From positions 2,356,001 through 2,420,000 of the forward strand of contig NZ_CP058557.1 of assembly GCF_018141165.1 (NCBI RefSeq): DNA of 64,000 nt, written 5' to 3'. Below, piece by piece: positions 18,766 to 27,020 of the stretch. Every line of letters starts with the position of its first letter. Positions within the stretch are counted from its first letter, which is position 1. Made by a program: the position numbers and the translations under genes. A model generated the notes under the pieces. The model had not been told where the DNA came from and searched no databases. It saw only the letters and a program-made list of their open reading frames with translations. The stretch is from Alkaliphilus sp. B6464. Its GTDB lineage: Bacteria > Bacillota > Clostridia > Peptostreptococcales > Natronincolaceae.

Positions 18766-19665
18766 ATGAATTTATTTAAAATATTTAATATAGAAATAAA
18801 AATTAGTTATTTGATTTTTTTCATACTGATTTTCAGTATGTTTTTTAATTATTTTATTGAACTGCTAATATTAATTATAATTGTTTTAATACACGAATTA
18901 GCTCATTGCTGTTTATGTATTTACTATGATATAGAAGTATCCGAGGTGAAGTTGTTTGCTTTCGGTGGAGTGGCTAAATTTCGAGGTGATATTGAGACTG
19001 ATTCCAAACGTGAAATTGTTATTGCACTAGCAGGACCTCTATCTAATTTTATACTCAGTATTACTTTAATTTTTATAGTAAATATATTTAATATTGAAAT
19101 GAATAATATAATACATTTTTGCCTAGTAGCTAACTTAACTATAGGTACATTTAACCTTATTCCTACACTGCCATTAGATGGTGGAAGGATTATAAGAGGA
19201 ATTATCGGATACTATGTTGGGATTAAGAAGGCTACGTATATTGTAGTAAGGTTAGGCTATATTGTCTGTATATTATTGTTTGGGATTGGAATATATTTAA
19301 CATTGGTTTATAATATAGAATATATTTTTTTTAATATGCTATCTATTTATATATTTGTATCTAATAGAAAAGAGAAAAATAGGATTGATTTTATCTTTGT
19401 TAAAAATCTTGTTTTGAAAAAAAAATCCCTATTTAGTGAAGGAATTATGGATGCTAAATATGTAATAGCTATGGAATTTATCGACATAAAAAAAATATTT
19501 GATGAATTTACGCTTGAAAAATACCATATTATAACAGTTATAAATACAAAAGGTAAAGTTATAGGAAGTTTATCAGAAAGTGAGATTATAGATGCTATTA
19601 TTAATCAGGATAACAATATCACTTTAGGATATCTAATAGATATTTATAAACAAAGACTAAGTTAA
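18766..19665 (+). CDS. spoIVFB: SpoIVFB-type site-2 intramembrane metalloprotease
   Basis: This 299-residue M50 protease has several membrane helices. The zinc motif HELAH (about residues 44-48) and LPLDGGR (about 136-142, the LDG Asp ligand) are present. A C-terminal region (about 225-299) resembles a CBS domain, which in SpoIVFB senses nucleotides. In Bacillus this enzyme releases sigma-K from pro-sigma-K in the mother cell; whether the same substrate applies here is not shown. It follows the spoIVFA-like gene by 20 bases. Confidence 0.88.
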   Translation: MNLFKIFNIEIKISYLIFFILIFSMFFNYFIELLILIIIVLIHELAHCCLCIYYDIEVSEVKLFAFGGVAKFRGDIETDSKREIVIALAGPLSNFILSITLIFIVNIFNIEMNNIIHFCLVANLTIGTFNLIPTLPLDGGRIIRGIIGYYVGIKKATYIVVRLGYIVCILLFGIGIYLTLVYNIEYIFFNMLSIYIFVSNRKEKNRIDFIFVKNLVLKKKSLFSEGIMDAKYVIAMEFIDIKKIFDEFTLEKYHIITVINTKGKVIGSLSESEIIDAIINQDNNITLGYLIDIYKQRLS

Positions 19666-19747
19666 TAAATATTTTCTAATTGTTTATGTTATCATATAAC
19701 TAAAAGAGTTTTAAAAACCAAGGATGAACTTTGAAGGGAGAAAAATA

Positions 19748-21586
19748 ATGCACAAGTTACAAATCGATGATTTATTATATAATGTAGAAAAACCGGCTAG
19801 GTATTTAGGGAATGAGTTAAATAGTGTACATAAAATAGTTGATGAAAATATGATTAGATTTGCTTTTTGTTTTCCAGATGTTTATGAGGTAGGGATGAGT
19901 CACCTTGGAATGCAGATTTTATATAATTTACTAAATAGACAAGAAAGCATTTTCTGCGAAAGGGTTTTTACACCAGCCATAGATATGGAGGAGGAAATGA
20001 ATAAGAATAATATTCCTCTATTTGCCTTAGAGAGCAGACAGCCTATTAGAAATTTTGATTTCGTAGGATTTACGCTGCAATACGAACTAAGCTATACTAA
20101 CATATTAAATATGTTAAAACTAGCAGGCATCCCTATTTATAGTGGAGATAGAAAAGACGAAGACCCTATTATAATTGTAGGTGGGCCTTGTGTGTACAAT
20201 TGTGAGCCAATAGCAGATTTTATTGATATAGCAGTATTAGGAGAAGCAGAAGAAGTAATTTTAGAGATTACAGATCTGTATAATAAATTGAAAAAGGGTA
20301 ATTATAATAGACTTGAATTCTTAAAGCAAGCTGCTTTAATAGAAGGAGTGTATATTCCTTCACTTTATGATGTAAATTATAATGAGGATGGAACTATTAA
20401 TGGAGTCATTCCAAAGTTTGAGGGAATACCAAAGATAATACGCAAAAGAATAATTGAAAATTTAGATGATGTATTTTATCCTGAGGAAATTATTGTGCCA
20501 TATTTAAACATTGTTCATGATAGAATCATGATGGAAGTTTTTAGAGGATGTATTAGGGGCTGTCGTTTTTGCCAAGCAGGTATTATATATAGACCTGTAA
20601 GAGAAAAATCTTTTGATAGGTTACAGGAGATAACAAAGAATCTTGTTTCAAGCACAGGATATGATGAAATTTCACTAGCATCTTTAAGTACCAGTGATTA
20701 TTCACAATTGGAAGATTTAGTTAGACATTTAATAGATGAATATGGCAGCAAAAAAATAGGTATATCATTACCTTCTTTAAGATTAGATAATTTTTCTCTT
20801 CAATTAATTGAAGAAATTCAAAAGGTTAGAAAAACTGGGCTAACATTTGCACCAGAAGCCGGAAGTCAAAGGCTTCGAGATGTTATTAATAAAGGAATAA
20901 CAGAAGAAGACCTAATTAATGCTACTGAAAATGCATTTAATTCTGGTTGGAGTAGTGTAAAATTATATTTTATGATTGGCTTGCCTACCGAAACAGATAC
21001 GGATATTATAGGAATTAAAGATCTGGCCTTTAAGGTAGTCGATGCTTATTACAAAACTCCGAAGGAACAAAGGGGAAAAGGATTGAATGTTACAGTAAGT
21101 GCTTCTACTTTTGTACCAAAACCATTTACACCTTTCCAATGGGAACCACAATCTACATTAGATGAAATATATGCAAAACAGAAATTGTTAGTATCAGAGC
21201 TTAAGCATAAAAATATTACATTTAACTATCACGATTCTAAAACAAGTTTACTAGAAGCCGTATTTGCTAAGGGAGATAGGCGACTTTCAAAGGTGCTTGA
21301 AATTGCATTAGAAGAAGGTTGTAAATTTGATGGTTGGATAGAACATTTTAATTTTGATAAGTGGATGGCTATATTCGATAAGGCAAATATTGATCCAGCT
21401 TTTTATGCTAATAGACGTAGAGAATATGACGAAATATTGCCATGGGATCATATTGATGTAGGAGTTAGCAAGCAATTTTTAATAAGAGAAAGTGAAAATG
21501 CTAAAAATGAAAAGGTGACAGCTAATTGTAGGACAAGTTGTGCTGGCTGTGGAGTTAATCAAATTTTTACAGGAGGAATATGCTAA
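19748..21586 (+). CDS. B12-binding-type radical SAM protein, TIGR03960 family
   Basis: The protein has 612 residues. The N-terminal half has a cobalamin-domain-like fold (FCFPDVYEVGMSHLGMQIL...FVGFTLQYELSYTN), and the radical SAM core starts with the iron-sulfur motif CIRGCRFC (about residue 270). A Cys-rich tail (CRTSCAGCGVNQ) ends the protein. GAAGGGAG (19733-19740) sits 7 bases before ATG 19748, preferred to ATG 19724. It overlaps its DUF2344 partner by one base (TAATG), so the two are coupled. The substrate is unknown; the setting beside RNase G and ribosomal genes suggests RNA modification, which is inference. Confidence 0.9.
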   Translation: MHKLQIDDLLYNVEKPARYLGNELNSVHKIVDENMIRFAFCFPDVYEVGMSHLGMQILYNLLNRQESIFCERVFTPAIDMEEEMNKNNIPLFALESRQPIRNFDFVGFTLQYELSYTNILNMLKLAGIPIYSGDRKDEDPIIIVGGPCVYNCEPIADFIDIAVLGEAEEVILEITDLYNKLKKGNYNRLEFLKQAALIEGVYIPSLYDVNYNEDGTINGVIPKFEGIPKIIRKRIIENLDDVFYPEEIIVPYLNIVHDRIMMEVFRGCIRGCRFCQAGIIYRPVREKSFDRLQEITKNLVSSTGYDEISLASLSTSDYSQLEDLVRHLIDEYGSKKIGISLPSLRLDNFSLQLIEEIQKVRKTGLTFAPEAGSQRLRDVINKGITEEDLINATENAFNSGWSSVKLYFMIGLPTETDTDIIGIKDLAFKVVDAYYKTPKEQRGKGLNVTVSASTFVPKPFTPFQWEPQSTLDEIYAKQKLLVSELKHKNITFNYHDSKTSLLEAVFAKGDRRLSKVLEIALEEGCKFDGWIEHFNFDKWMAIFDKANIDPAFYANRRREYDEILPWDHIDVGVSKQFLIRESENAKNEKVTANCRTSCAGCGVNQIFTGGIC

Positions 21587-22326
21587 TGATAACCATACGA
21601 TCTAGATTTTATAAAAAGGGAGACATGGTGTTTATTTCGCATCTAGACCTAGTAAGAGTTTTTGAGAGGGCAGTTAGGAGGGCTAATATACCTGTTGCTT
21701 ATACACAAGGATTTAACCCTAGGCCTATTATGGCATTTGCTACTGCCTTAGGTGTTGGAGTAGTTAGCGAGGGGGAATATATTGACATACAGTTAAGTGA
21801 AAAGTTAGATTCTAATTCATTTACAGAGAAGTTAAACAATGTATTGCCAGAAGGATTAAAAATAATTAAAAGTTTAGCAATTAGCAATAAAGAACAATCA
21901 TTAATGTCTATTATTTCGAGTTCTACTTACTTGGTAAAATTACAAACAAAAGATATATTATTTAAAGAGAATATTGAAGGATATATAAAGGAATTTTTAC
22001 ATTATGAATCAATAATAGAACTAAAGGAAAAAAAGAAAAAACCTCACCATAAAAATAGAAAACCAGAGTTTAGAGAGGTTAATATTAGACCATTAATTAA
22101 AGAGGTTGAACTATTCTGTATAGATAACCATGAAGTCATTCTAAAAATGCATTTAGCAGCTGGCAGTGAAGCTAATCTTAAGCCAGATATAGTTATTAGT
22201 AAATTAAAAGAAATTACTAATCTAGAAATAGTAGAAGATAAAACGAGGGTTCAGAGATTAGACCTATTTAAGGAGGAAAATGGAGAGTACATAACTCCTT
22301 TGGATAAAGTGGATATTATGGAGTAA
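21586..22326 (+). CDS. Radical SAM-associated DUF2344 protein, TIGR03936 family
   Basis: The protein has 246 residues. The N-terminus (RSRFYKKGDMVFISHLDLVRVFERAVRRANIP) and TQGFNPRPIMAFATALGVGVVSEGEY are signatures of the family, which in many genomes is fused to or follows TIGR03960 proteins. AGGAGG (21571-21576) is 9 bases before ATG 21586, which overlaps the previous stop by one base. A Lys-rich stretch (KEKKKKPHHKNRK, about residues 145-157) would suit nucleic-acid contact. Its function is unknown. Confidence 0.88.
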   Translation: MITIRSRFYKKGDMVFISHLDLVRVFERAVRRANIPVAYTQGFNPRPIMAFATALGVGVVSEGEYIDIQLSEKLDSNSFTEKLNNVLPEGLKIIKSLAISNKEQSLMSIISSSTYLVKLQTKDILFKENIEGYIKEFLHYESIIELKEKKKKPHHKNRKPEFREVNIRPLIKEVELFCIDNHEVILKMHLAAGSEANLKPDIVISKLKEITNLEIVEDKTRVQRLDLFKEENGEYITPLDKVDIME

Positions 22327-22344
22327 AATTAGGGAGTTGATTAT

Positions 22345-23847
22345 ATGAACCAAATTATAGTTGATGTTGGGATTAATGAGAATAGACTAGCACTAGTGGA
22401 AGATGAAGAGCTAGTTGAACTATATATAGAAAGACAAAATAATAAACGTATAGTTGGCAATATTTATAAAGGTAGAGTGGTTAATGTTCTTCCAGGAATG
22501 CAAGCCGCCTTTGTTGATATTGGATTAGAAAAAAATTGTTTTCTTTATGTTAAAGATGCTCTAGGCCAAGAATTTTTTAATAAGGATGAAGATCAATATA
22601 ATGACATATCGATAAAAGATGTTGTTAAGCAGGGTCAAGAAATAATAGTACAGGTAATTAAAGAGCCAATTGCTAGCAAAGGTGCTAGAGTAACTACAAA
22701 TATAACATTACCTGGAAGATATCTAGTTTTAATGCCACATACTACATATGTTGGTGTATCTAGAAAAATAAGTTGTTCAGACGAACGAAGCCGATTAAAG
22801 GAAGAAATTGAAGAATTGAAACCAGATAATATGGGCATAATTGTTAGAACTGTGGCTGAAGGAAAAAACAAAGATGATTTTAAGGAAGATATAAAGTTTT
22901 TACTAAAACTATGGCAGAAGATTGAGAAAGAAAAAAAATTAGGTTTTGCTCCAAGAGTGATATATAAGGATTTTGATTTGATAAATAAAACGATCCGTGA
23001 CACCTTTAGTAAGAATATAGATAAATTTATTATAAATGATCCTGATGAATATAAAAGTGCTATGGAACTAGTTGAACTATTATCGCCACATTTGAAGGAT
23101 AGAATTTCTTATTTCGACGAAACTACTGACATATTCGGATATTATAAGATAGAGTCTCAGGTTAACAAGTCATTAAATAGAACAATATGGCTAAAAAGTG
23201 GTGGTTATATTGTGCTGGATAGCACGGAAGCTCTTACAGTTATAGATGTAAATACAGGTAAGTATGTAGGGAGTATTGATTTAGAGGATACAGTTTTGAA
23301 TACTAATCTAGAGGCAGCTATTGAAATTGCTAAACAATTAAGATTGCGGGATATAGGTGGAATTATCATAATTGACTTTATAGATATGACAAATGAAGAA
23401 GATGATCAAAAGGTATTGGATGCCCTAGAAAAAGCTTTAAATAAAGATCGGACTAAAAGTAAGGTTTTAGGAATGACAGAATTAGGATTAGTCGAAATGA
23501 CAAGAAAAAAGGTTAGGCAAAGACTAGAATCATTATTACAAAAAAAATGTCCATGTTGTGATGGAACAGGTAGATTATTAAATGAATACACATTATTACA
23601 TAAGTTTGAAAAGGAAATGACTAGAATTAGCGTACACACTAATTCTCAAGCTGTTGTATTTGAAGTTCATCCAACGGTTTCACAGATTTTCAAACAGGAA
23701 GATGGAGTAGTAAAAGAAATAGAAAACAAAACTGATTTAAAATCATTTGTACTTTCTAACCCATTTTTACACTACAATGACATAGTAGTAAAGGCCATGG
23801 GGAACATTCAAACTATAAATAAGCTAATAGATGAAATTGACAGCTAA
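22345..23847 (+). CDS. rng: Ribonuclease E/G family endoribonuclease
   Basis: The 500-residue protein has RNase G rather than RNase E length. An N-terminal S1 RNA-binding domain (about 35-120; NIYKGRVVNVLPGMQAAFVDIGL), the RNase H-like catalytic part with acidic residues in TVIDVNTGKY and IIIIDFIDM, and the zinc-link CPCC in KKCPCCDGTGRL are present. It cleaves single-stranded AU-rich RNA and takes part in rRNA maturation and mRNA decay. It lies between the radical SAM pair and rplU. Confidence 0.94.
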   Translation: MNQIIVDVGINENRLALVEDEELVELYIERQNNKRIVGNIYKGRVVNVLPGMQAAFVDIGLEKNCFLYVKDALGQEFFNKDEDQYNDISIKDVVKQGQEIIVQVIKEPIASKGARVTTNITLPGRYLVLMPHTTYVGVSRKISCSDERSRLKEEIEELKPDNMGIIVRTVAEGKNKDDFKEDIKFLLKLWQKIEKEKKLGFAPRVIYKDFDLINKTIRDTFSKNIDKFIINDPDEYKSAMELVELLSPHLKDRISYFDETTDIFGYYKIESQVNKSLNRTIWLKSGGYIVLDSTEALTVIDVNTGKYVGSIDLEDTVLNTNLEAAIEIAKQLRLRDIGGIIIIDFIDMTNEEDDQKVLDALEKALNKDRTKSKVLGMTELGLVEMTRKKVRQRLESLLQKKCPCCDGTGRLLNEYTLLHKFEKEMTRISVHTNSQAVVFEVHPTVSQIFKQEDGVVKEIENKTDLKSFVLSNPFLHYNDIVVKAMGNIQTINKLIDEIDS

Positions 23848-23851
23848 ATAG

Positions 23852-23880
23852 TTGACACTGCAATAACAATATGATAATAT
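23852..23880 (+). promoter_or_regulatory. Promoter of the rplU operon
   Basis: TTGACA (23852-23857), 17-base spacer, TAATAT (23875-23880): a near-consensus sigma-A promoter. Confidence 0.85.
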
Positions 23881-23887
23881 ATATATC

Positions 23888-23956
23888 TGTAAGTAGCCGC
23901 ACGAATCGGGTTTTAAACGTTAGTACCTAGTATTCGGCGAGTTTGGGTCAGGGAGG
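23888..23956 (+). ncRNA. Ribosomal protein L21 leader
   Basis: The stretch contains the conserved CCGCACGAATCGGG block and the GTATTCGGCGAG block typical of the L21 leader RNA upstream of rplU in Firmicutes, and it ends at the GGGAGGTG ribosome site. The leader is thought to mediate autoregulation by L21 or a co-encoded protein. Boundaries are approximate. Confidence 0.75.
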
Positions 23957-23964
23957 TGTAATTT

Positions 23965-24276
23965 ATGTACGCAATTATTGAAACAGGTGGAAAACAATAC
24001 AGAGTTCAAGAAGGAGATACACTATTTGTTGAAAAATTAGAGGCTAATCAAGGTGATGTAGTTACTATTGATAGTGTATTAGCAGTTTCAAAAGACGGTA
24101 AATTAACTGTTGGTAGTCCAGTAGTTAATGGCGCTAAAGTTGAAGCTAAGGTTGTTGAACAAGGAAAAGGTAAGAAGATCATCGTTTTCAAATATAAGCC
24201 AAAGAAGGACTATAGAAGAAAACAAGGTCATCGTCAACCTTACACAAAATTAGTGATTGAAAAAATTAATGCTTAG
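23965..24276 (+). CDS. rplU: 50S ribosomal protein L21
   Basis: The 103-residue protein has the standard start [18 protein letters not shown] and the C-terminal [17 protein letters not shown] motif that contacts 23S rRNA. It is the first gene of the rplU-prp-rpmA operon. Confidence 0.98.
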   Translation: MYAIIETGGKQYRVQEGDTLFVEKLEANQGDVVTIDSVLAVSKDGKLTVGSPVVNGAKVEAKVVEQGKGKKIIVFKYKPKKDYRRKQGHRQPYTKLVIEKINA

Positions 24277-24289
24277 GATATAATAATTT

Positions 24290-24622
24290 ATGATTTCAAT
24301 CTCTATTTATCGTAATGCTAAAAAAAATATTGAGCAATTTATAGTACAAGGACATGCCTATGCGGCTGACCCAGGTCAGGATATTGTTTGTGCAGCTGTT
24401 TCTGTATTAAGTCAAACTACAGTATTAGCACTTCATGAAATAGCCCATGTAGCTATTGAATATGAAATTGAAAATGGTTACCTAAAATGTAAGTTGCCAA
24501 TGAATTTAATGGAAAAAGAGCTATACGAGACAAAGCTTTTAATTGATACAATGCTTTTAGGATTAAATAATATCCGAGAAAGCTATCCACAATATGTTGA
24601 GATTCATGACAAGGAGGTGTAA
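24290..24622 (+). CDS. prp: Ribosomal-processing cysteine protease Prp
   Basis: The 110-residue protein has the catalytic pair His22 (QGHAYA) and Cys34 (DIVCAAVS), the same spacing as known Prp. Prp removes the N-terminal extension of L27, which is encoded by the next gene and does carry that extension (see rpmA). It lies 13 bases after rplU and 3 bases before rpmA. Confidence 0.93.
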   Translation: MISISIYRNAKKNIEQFIVQGHAYAADPGQDIVCAAVSVLSQTTVLALHEIAHVAIEYEIENGYLKCKLPMNLMEKELYETKLLIDTMLLGLNNIRESYPQYVEIHDKEV

Positions 24623-24625
24623 GTC

Positions 24626-24928
24626 ATGCTATTTAGAATAGACCTTCAGTTATTCGCGAGTAAAAAAGGGGTAGGTAGCTCCAAAAACGGTCGTGATAGT
24701 ATTGCAAAAAGACTAGGTGTAAAAAGAGCAGATGGACAGTTCGTTACAGCTGGTAATATTTTAGTAAGACAAAGAGGAACAAAAATTCATCCTGGTATTA
24801 ATGTAGGCAAAGGATCAGATGATACTCTTTTTGCAATGGTAGATGGTGTTGTTAAGTTCGAAAGAAAAGGTAAAGATAAAAAACAGGTAAGTATTTATCC
24901 AAGAGAAAATACTGTAGCTGCTAACTAG
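24626..24928 (+). CDS. rpmA: 50S ribosomal protein L27 with Prp-cleavable N-terminus
   Basis: The 100-residue protein begins [19 protein letters not shown]. The first ten residues are the Firmicutes-specific extension; Prp cuts between the Phe and ASKKG, exposing the N-terminus that reaches the peptidyl-transferase centre. AAGGAGGTG is 7 bases before the ATG. Confidence 0.97.
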   Translation: MLFRIDLQLFASKKGVGSSKNGRDSIAKRLGVKRADGQFVTAGNILVRQRGTKIHPGINVGKGSDDTLFAMVDGVVKFERKGKDKKQVSIYPRENTVAAN

Positions 24929-24932
24929 TAGA

Positions 24933-24955
24933 AAACCGCCAAGGGCGGTTTTTTT
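24933..24955 (+). terminator. rplU-prp-rpmA terminator
   Basis: AAACCGCC / GGCGGTTT stem followed by a T-run, a few bases after the rpmA stop. Confidence 0.93.
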
Positions 24956-25040
24956 ATTGATCTATATTATAGTATATACCAGCAGTAAAAAGAAAATTTA
25001 TGTGTTTTGTTTAATTGCTAGCTGGTTATACTAAATGTAG

Positions 25041-25068
25041 TTGACATCAGTATTAATACTGATATAAT
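25041..25068 (+). promoter_or_regulatory. obg promoter with an operator-like palindrome in the spacer
   Basis: TTGACA (25041-25046) and TATAAT (25063-25068) are both consensus, 16 bases apart. The sequence between and overlapping them, ATCAGTATTAATACTGAT (25046-25063), is a perfect 18-base palindrome. A dimeric repressor on this site would cover both promoter boxes. The half-site is not one I can assign to a named regulator. Confidence 0.75.
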
Positions 25069-25106
25069 AAAATGGTAAAATAGTGAAAAGTGTGTGTAAT
25101 TATATG

Positions 25107-25147
25107 TTGCTATAATCATAGTATTTTATAAAAACATGTTATAGCAA
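25107..25147 (+). promoter_or_regulatory. Hairpin in the obg 5' untranslated region
   Basis: TTGCTATAA (25107-25115) pairs perfectly with TTATAGCAA (25139-25147), with a 23-base loop, ending 7 bases before the AAGGGTGA ribosome site. Its role is unknown. Confidence 0.5.
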
Positions 25148-25164
25148 TAATTAAGGGTGATTAT

Positions 25165-26448
25165 ATGTTTATTGATAAAGCTAAAATATATTTAAAGGCA
25201 GGTAAAGGCGGAGATGGTGCTGTTGCCTTTAGAAGAGAAATCTATGTTCCAGCAGGTGGTCCTGCAGGTGGAGATGGTGGTAAAGGTGGAGATATTATAT
25301 TTAAAGTTGATGAGGGCATGAGAACCTTAATGGACTTTAGATATCAGAAACACTACACTGCAACCAATGGTGAAGACGGCAAGAATAAAAATATGTATGG
25401 TAAAGATGGAGAAGATCTAATACTTATGGTACCGCCTGGTACCATTGTTAGAGAAGAAAAAACTGGAGAAGTTATTGCAGATTTAACTATAAACAATGAT
25501 GAAGTAGTTGTAGCAAGAGGAGGAAAAGGTGGGAAGGGTAATAGCCACTTTAAAACAGCAGTTAGACAAGCGCCTAGGTTTGCTATAGGAGGAGAGCGTG
25601 GGCAAGAATTTACAGTAATATTGGAATTAAAGTTAATAGCAGATGTAGGACTTGTAGGGTTTCCAAATGTAGGTAAGTCCACGTTTTTATCTGTAGTAAC
25701 TAGCGCGAAGCCTAAAATAGCTAATTACCATTTTACAACTCTTACACCTAACCTTGGGGTAGTTAGAACTAAATATGGTGATAGTTTTGTTTTAGCTGAT
25801 ATTCCAGGATTAATAGAAGGCGCACATGAAGGTACTGGATTGGGACATGAATTTTTAAGGCATGTTGAGCGTACAAAACTTCTTATTCATGTACTTGATG
25901 TAGCAGGTTTAGAAGATAGAGACCCACTAGAAGATTTTGAAAAGATTAATCAAGAACTTTATTTGTACAATGAAAAACTTGCAGAAAAGCCACAAGTTGT
26001 GGCAGCTAATAAGACTGATATTCCAGGTGCTGATATTAATTTTGAAAAATTAAAATCTACTCTTAATGAACGTGGTATAGAAGTATTTCCTATTTCAGCG
26101 GCTACTAGCCGAGGTCTAGATGAGCTTTTAAACTATGTTTCTAAGAGATTAAAAGAACTAGAGTTATTACAAGAAGAAACAGTTGTAGAAGAAGAAAAAG
26201 TATATAGGTATCAAGAGATGGAGGATAAATATCACTTTACAGTTACTAAAGATGATGATGTATATGTTGTAGAAGGTAGGTTTATTGAAAGACTAGTTAA
26301 CTCTACTAATTTTGACGACATAGACTCTTTAAGCTATTTCCAAAAAGTATTAAGAAATAGGGGAGTTATTGATAAATTAAAAGATGCAGGAGTTTCTGAA
26401 GGTGATTTAGTAAAAATGTATAGTGTTGAATTTGAGTATTTTGATTAG
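25165..26448 (+). CDS. obgE: GTPase Obg
   Basis: The protein has 427 residues in three domains: the glycine-rich Obg fold (about 1-158; KGGDGAVAFRREIYVPAGGPAGGDGG), the G domain with GFPNVGKST (P-loop), DIPGLIEGA (G3) and NKTD (G4), and the C-terminal OCT domain (about 345-427). It acts in 50S assembly and stress/sporulation signalling. Its position after rpmA is conserved in Firmicutes, but here it has its own promoter. Confidence 0.97.
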   Translation: MFIDKAKIYLKAGKGGDGAVAFRREIYVPAGGPAGGDGGKGGDIIFKVDEGMRTLMDFRYQKHYTATNGEDGKNKNMYGKDGEDLILMVPPGTIVREEKTGEVIADLTINNDEVVVARGGKGGKGNSHFKTAVRQAPRFAIGGERGQEFTVILELKLIADVGLVGFPNVGKSTFLSVVTSAKPKIANYHFTTLTPNLGVVRTKYGDSFVLADIPGLIEGAHEGTGLGHEFLRHVERTKLLIHVLDVAGLEDRDPLEDFEKINQELYLYNEKLAEKPQVVAANKTDIPGADINFEKLKSTLNERGIEVFPISAATSRGLDELLNYVSKRLKELELLQEETVVEEEKVYRYQEMEDKYHFTVTKDDDVYVVEGRFIERLVNSTNFDDIDSLSYFQKVLRNRGVIDKLKDAGVSEGDLVKMYSVEFEYFD

Positions 26449-26470
26449 AGACGGGGGTCTATAGGGTAGT

Positions 26471-26653
26471 ATGAACTGTATAAACTGTGAAAATTGTAAA
26501 CAAGGCATGACAACATACTTTTGTTTAGCTAAAAATGATTTTGTAATTAGCACTGATATTAAAGCAGTTGAAAAAGTTCGTTCTGGATGGAAGAAAGGTA
26601 ATAAGGAGTACGAGGTCCATCGCAGAAAAATAAAACAAGAAGTCGAAGTATAA
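26471..26653 (+). CDS. Small Cys-cluster protein of unknown function
   Basis: The 60-residue protein has Cys at positions 3, 6, 9 and 18 (C-x2-C-x2-C-x8-C), which suggests a bound zinc ion or iron-sulfur cluster. The rest is basic and mixed-charge, with KVRSGWKKGNKEY in the middle. I do not recognise a family. It sits 22 bases after obg and just before the YhbY gene, inside a ribosome-assembly run, so an RNA or ribosome role is possible. The ribosome site is poor (AGGGT). Confidence 0.6.
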   Translation: MNCINCENCKQGMTTYFCLAKNDFVISTDIKAVEKVRSGWKKGNKEYEVHRRKIKQEVEV

Positions 26654-26665
26654 AGGAGTAGAATG

Positions 26666-26962
26666 ATGCTAACAGGAAAACAAAGAAGTTATTTAAGGAG
26701 TATGGCTAATGGAATCAAGCCTATTACTCAAATAGGAAAATCTGGATTAACAGATGCTTTTCTAGAACAACTAGATCTTGCTTTAGATGCAAGGGAGATT
26801 GTGAAAGTTACTATTTTGGAAACGAGCTTACTAGATGCTAAGGATACAGCTAATGAAGTAGCACAGAGTGTAAGGGCCGAGTTTGTGCAAGCAATTGGAA
26901 ATAAGTTTGTTATTTATCGTAAAAATCACAAAAATCCTAAAATAGAGTTACCAAAAGGCTAG
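26666..26962 (+). CDS. yhbY: YhbY-type CRM-domain RNA-binding protein
   Basis: The 98-residue protein is a single CRM domain (LTGKQRSYLRSMANGIKPITQIGKSGLTD). The usual GxxG loop motif reads IGNKF here. YhbY binds pre-50S ribosomal particles. AAGGAG is 7 bases before ATG 26666, preferred to ATG 26663. Confidence 0.9.
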   Translation: MLTGKQRSYLRSMANGIKPITQIGKSGLTDAFLEQLDLALDAREIVKVTILETSLLDAKDTANEVAQSVRAEFVQAIGNKFVIYRKNHKNPKIELPKG

Positions 26963-26982
26963 TGCTTGTCACTGGCTTTTTT
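26953..26982 (+). terminator. Terminator overlapping the yhbY stop codon
   Basis: An 11-bp stem with wobble pairs (AAAGGCTAGTG with CACTGGCTTTT) leads into a T-run; the TAG stop lies in the 5' arm. Confidence 0.75.
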
Positions 26983-27020
26983 CTTAACCAATTAAATAAT
27001 AGTATAGGGAGAGTAATAAA

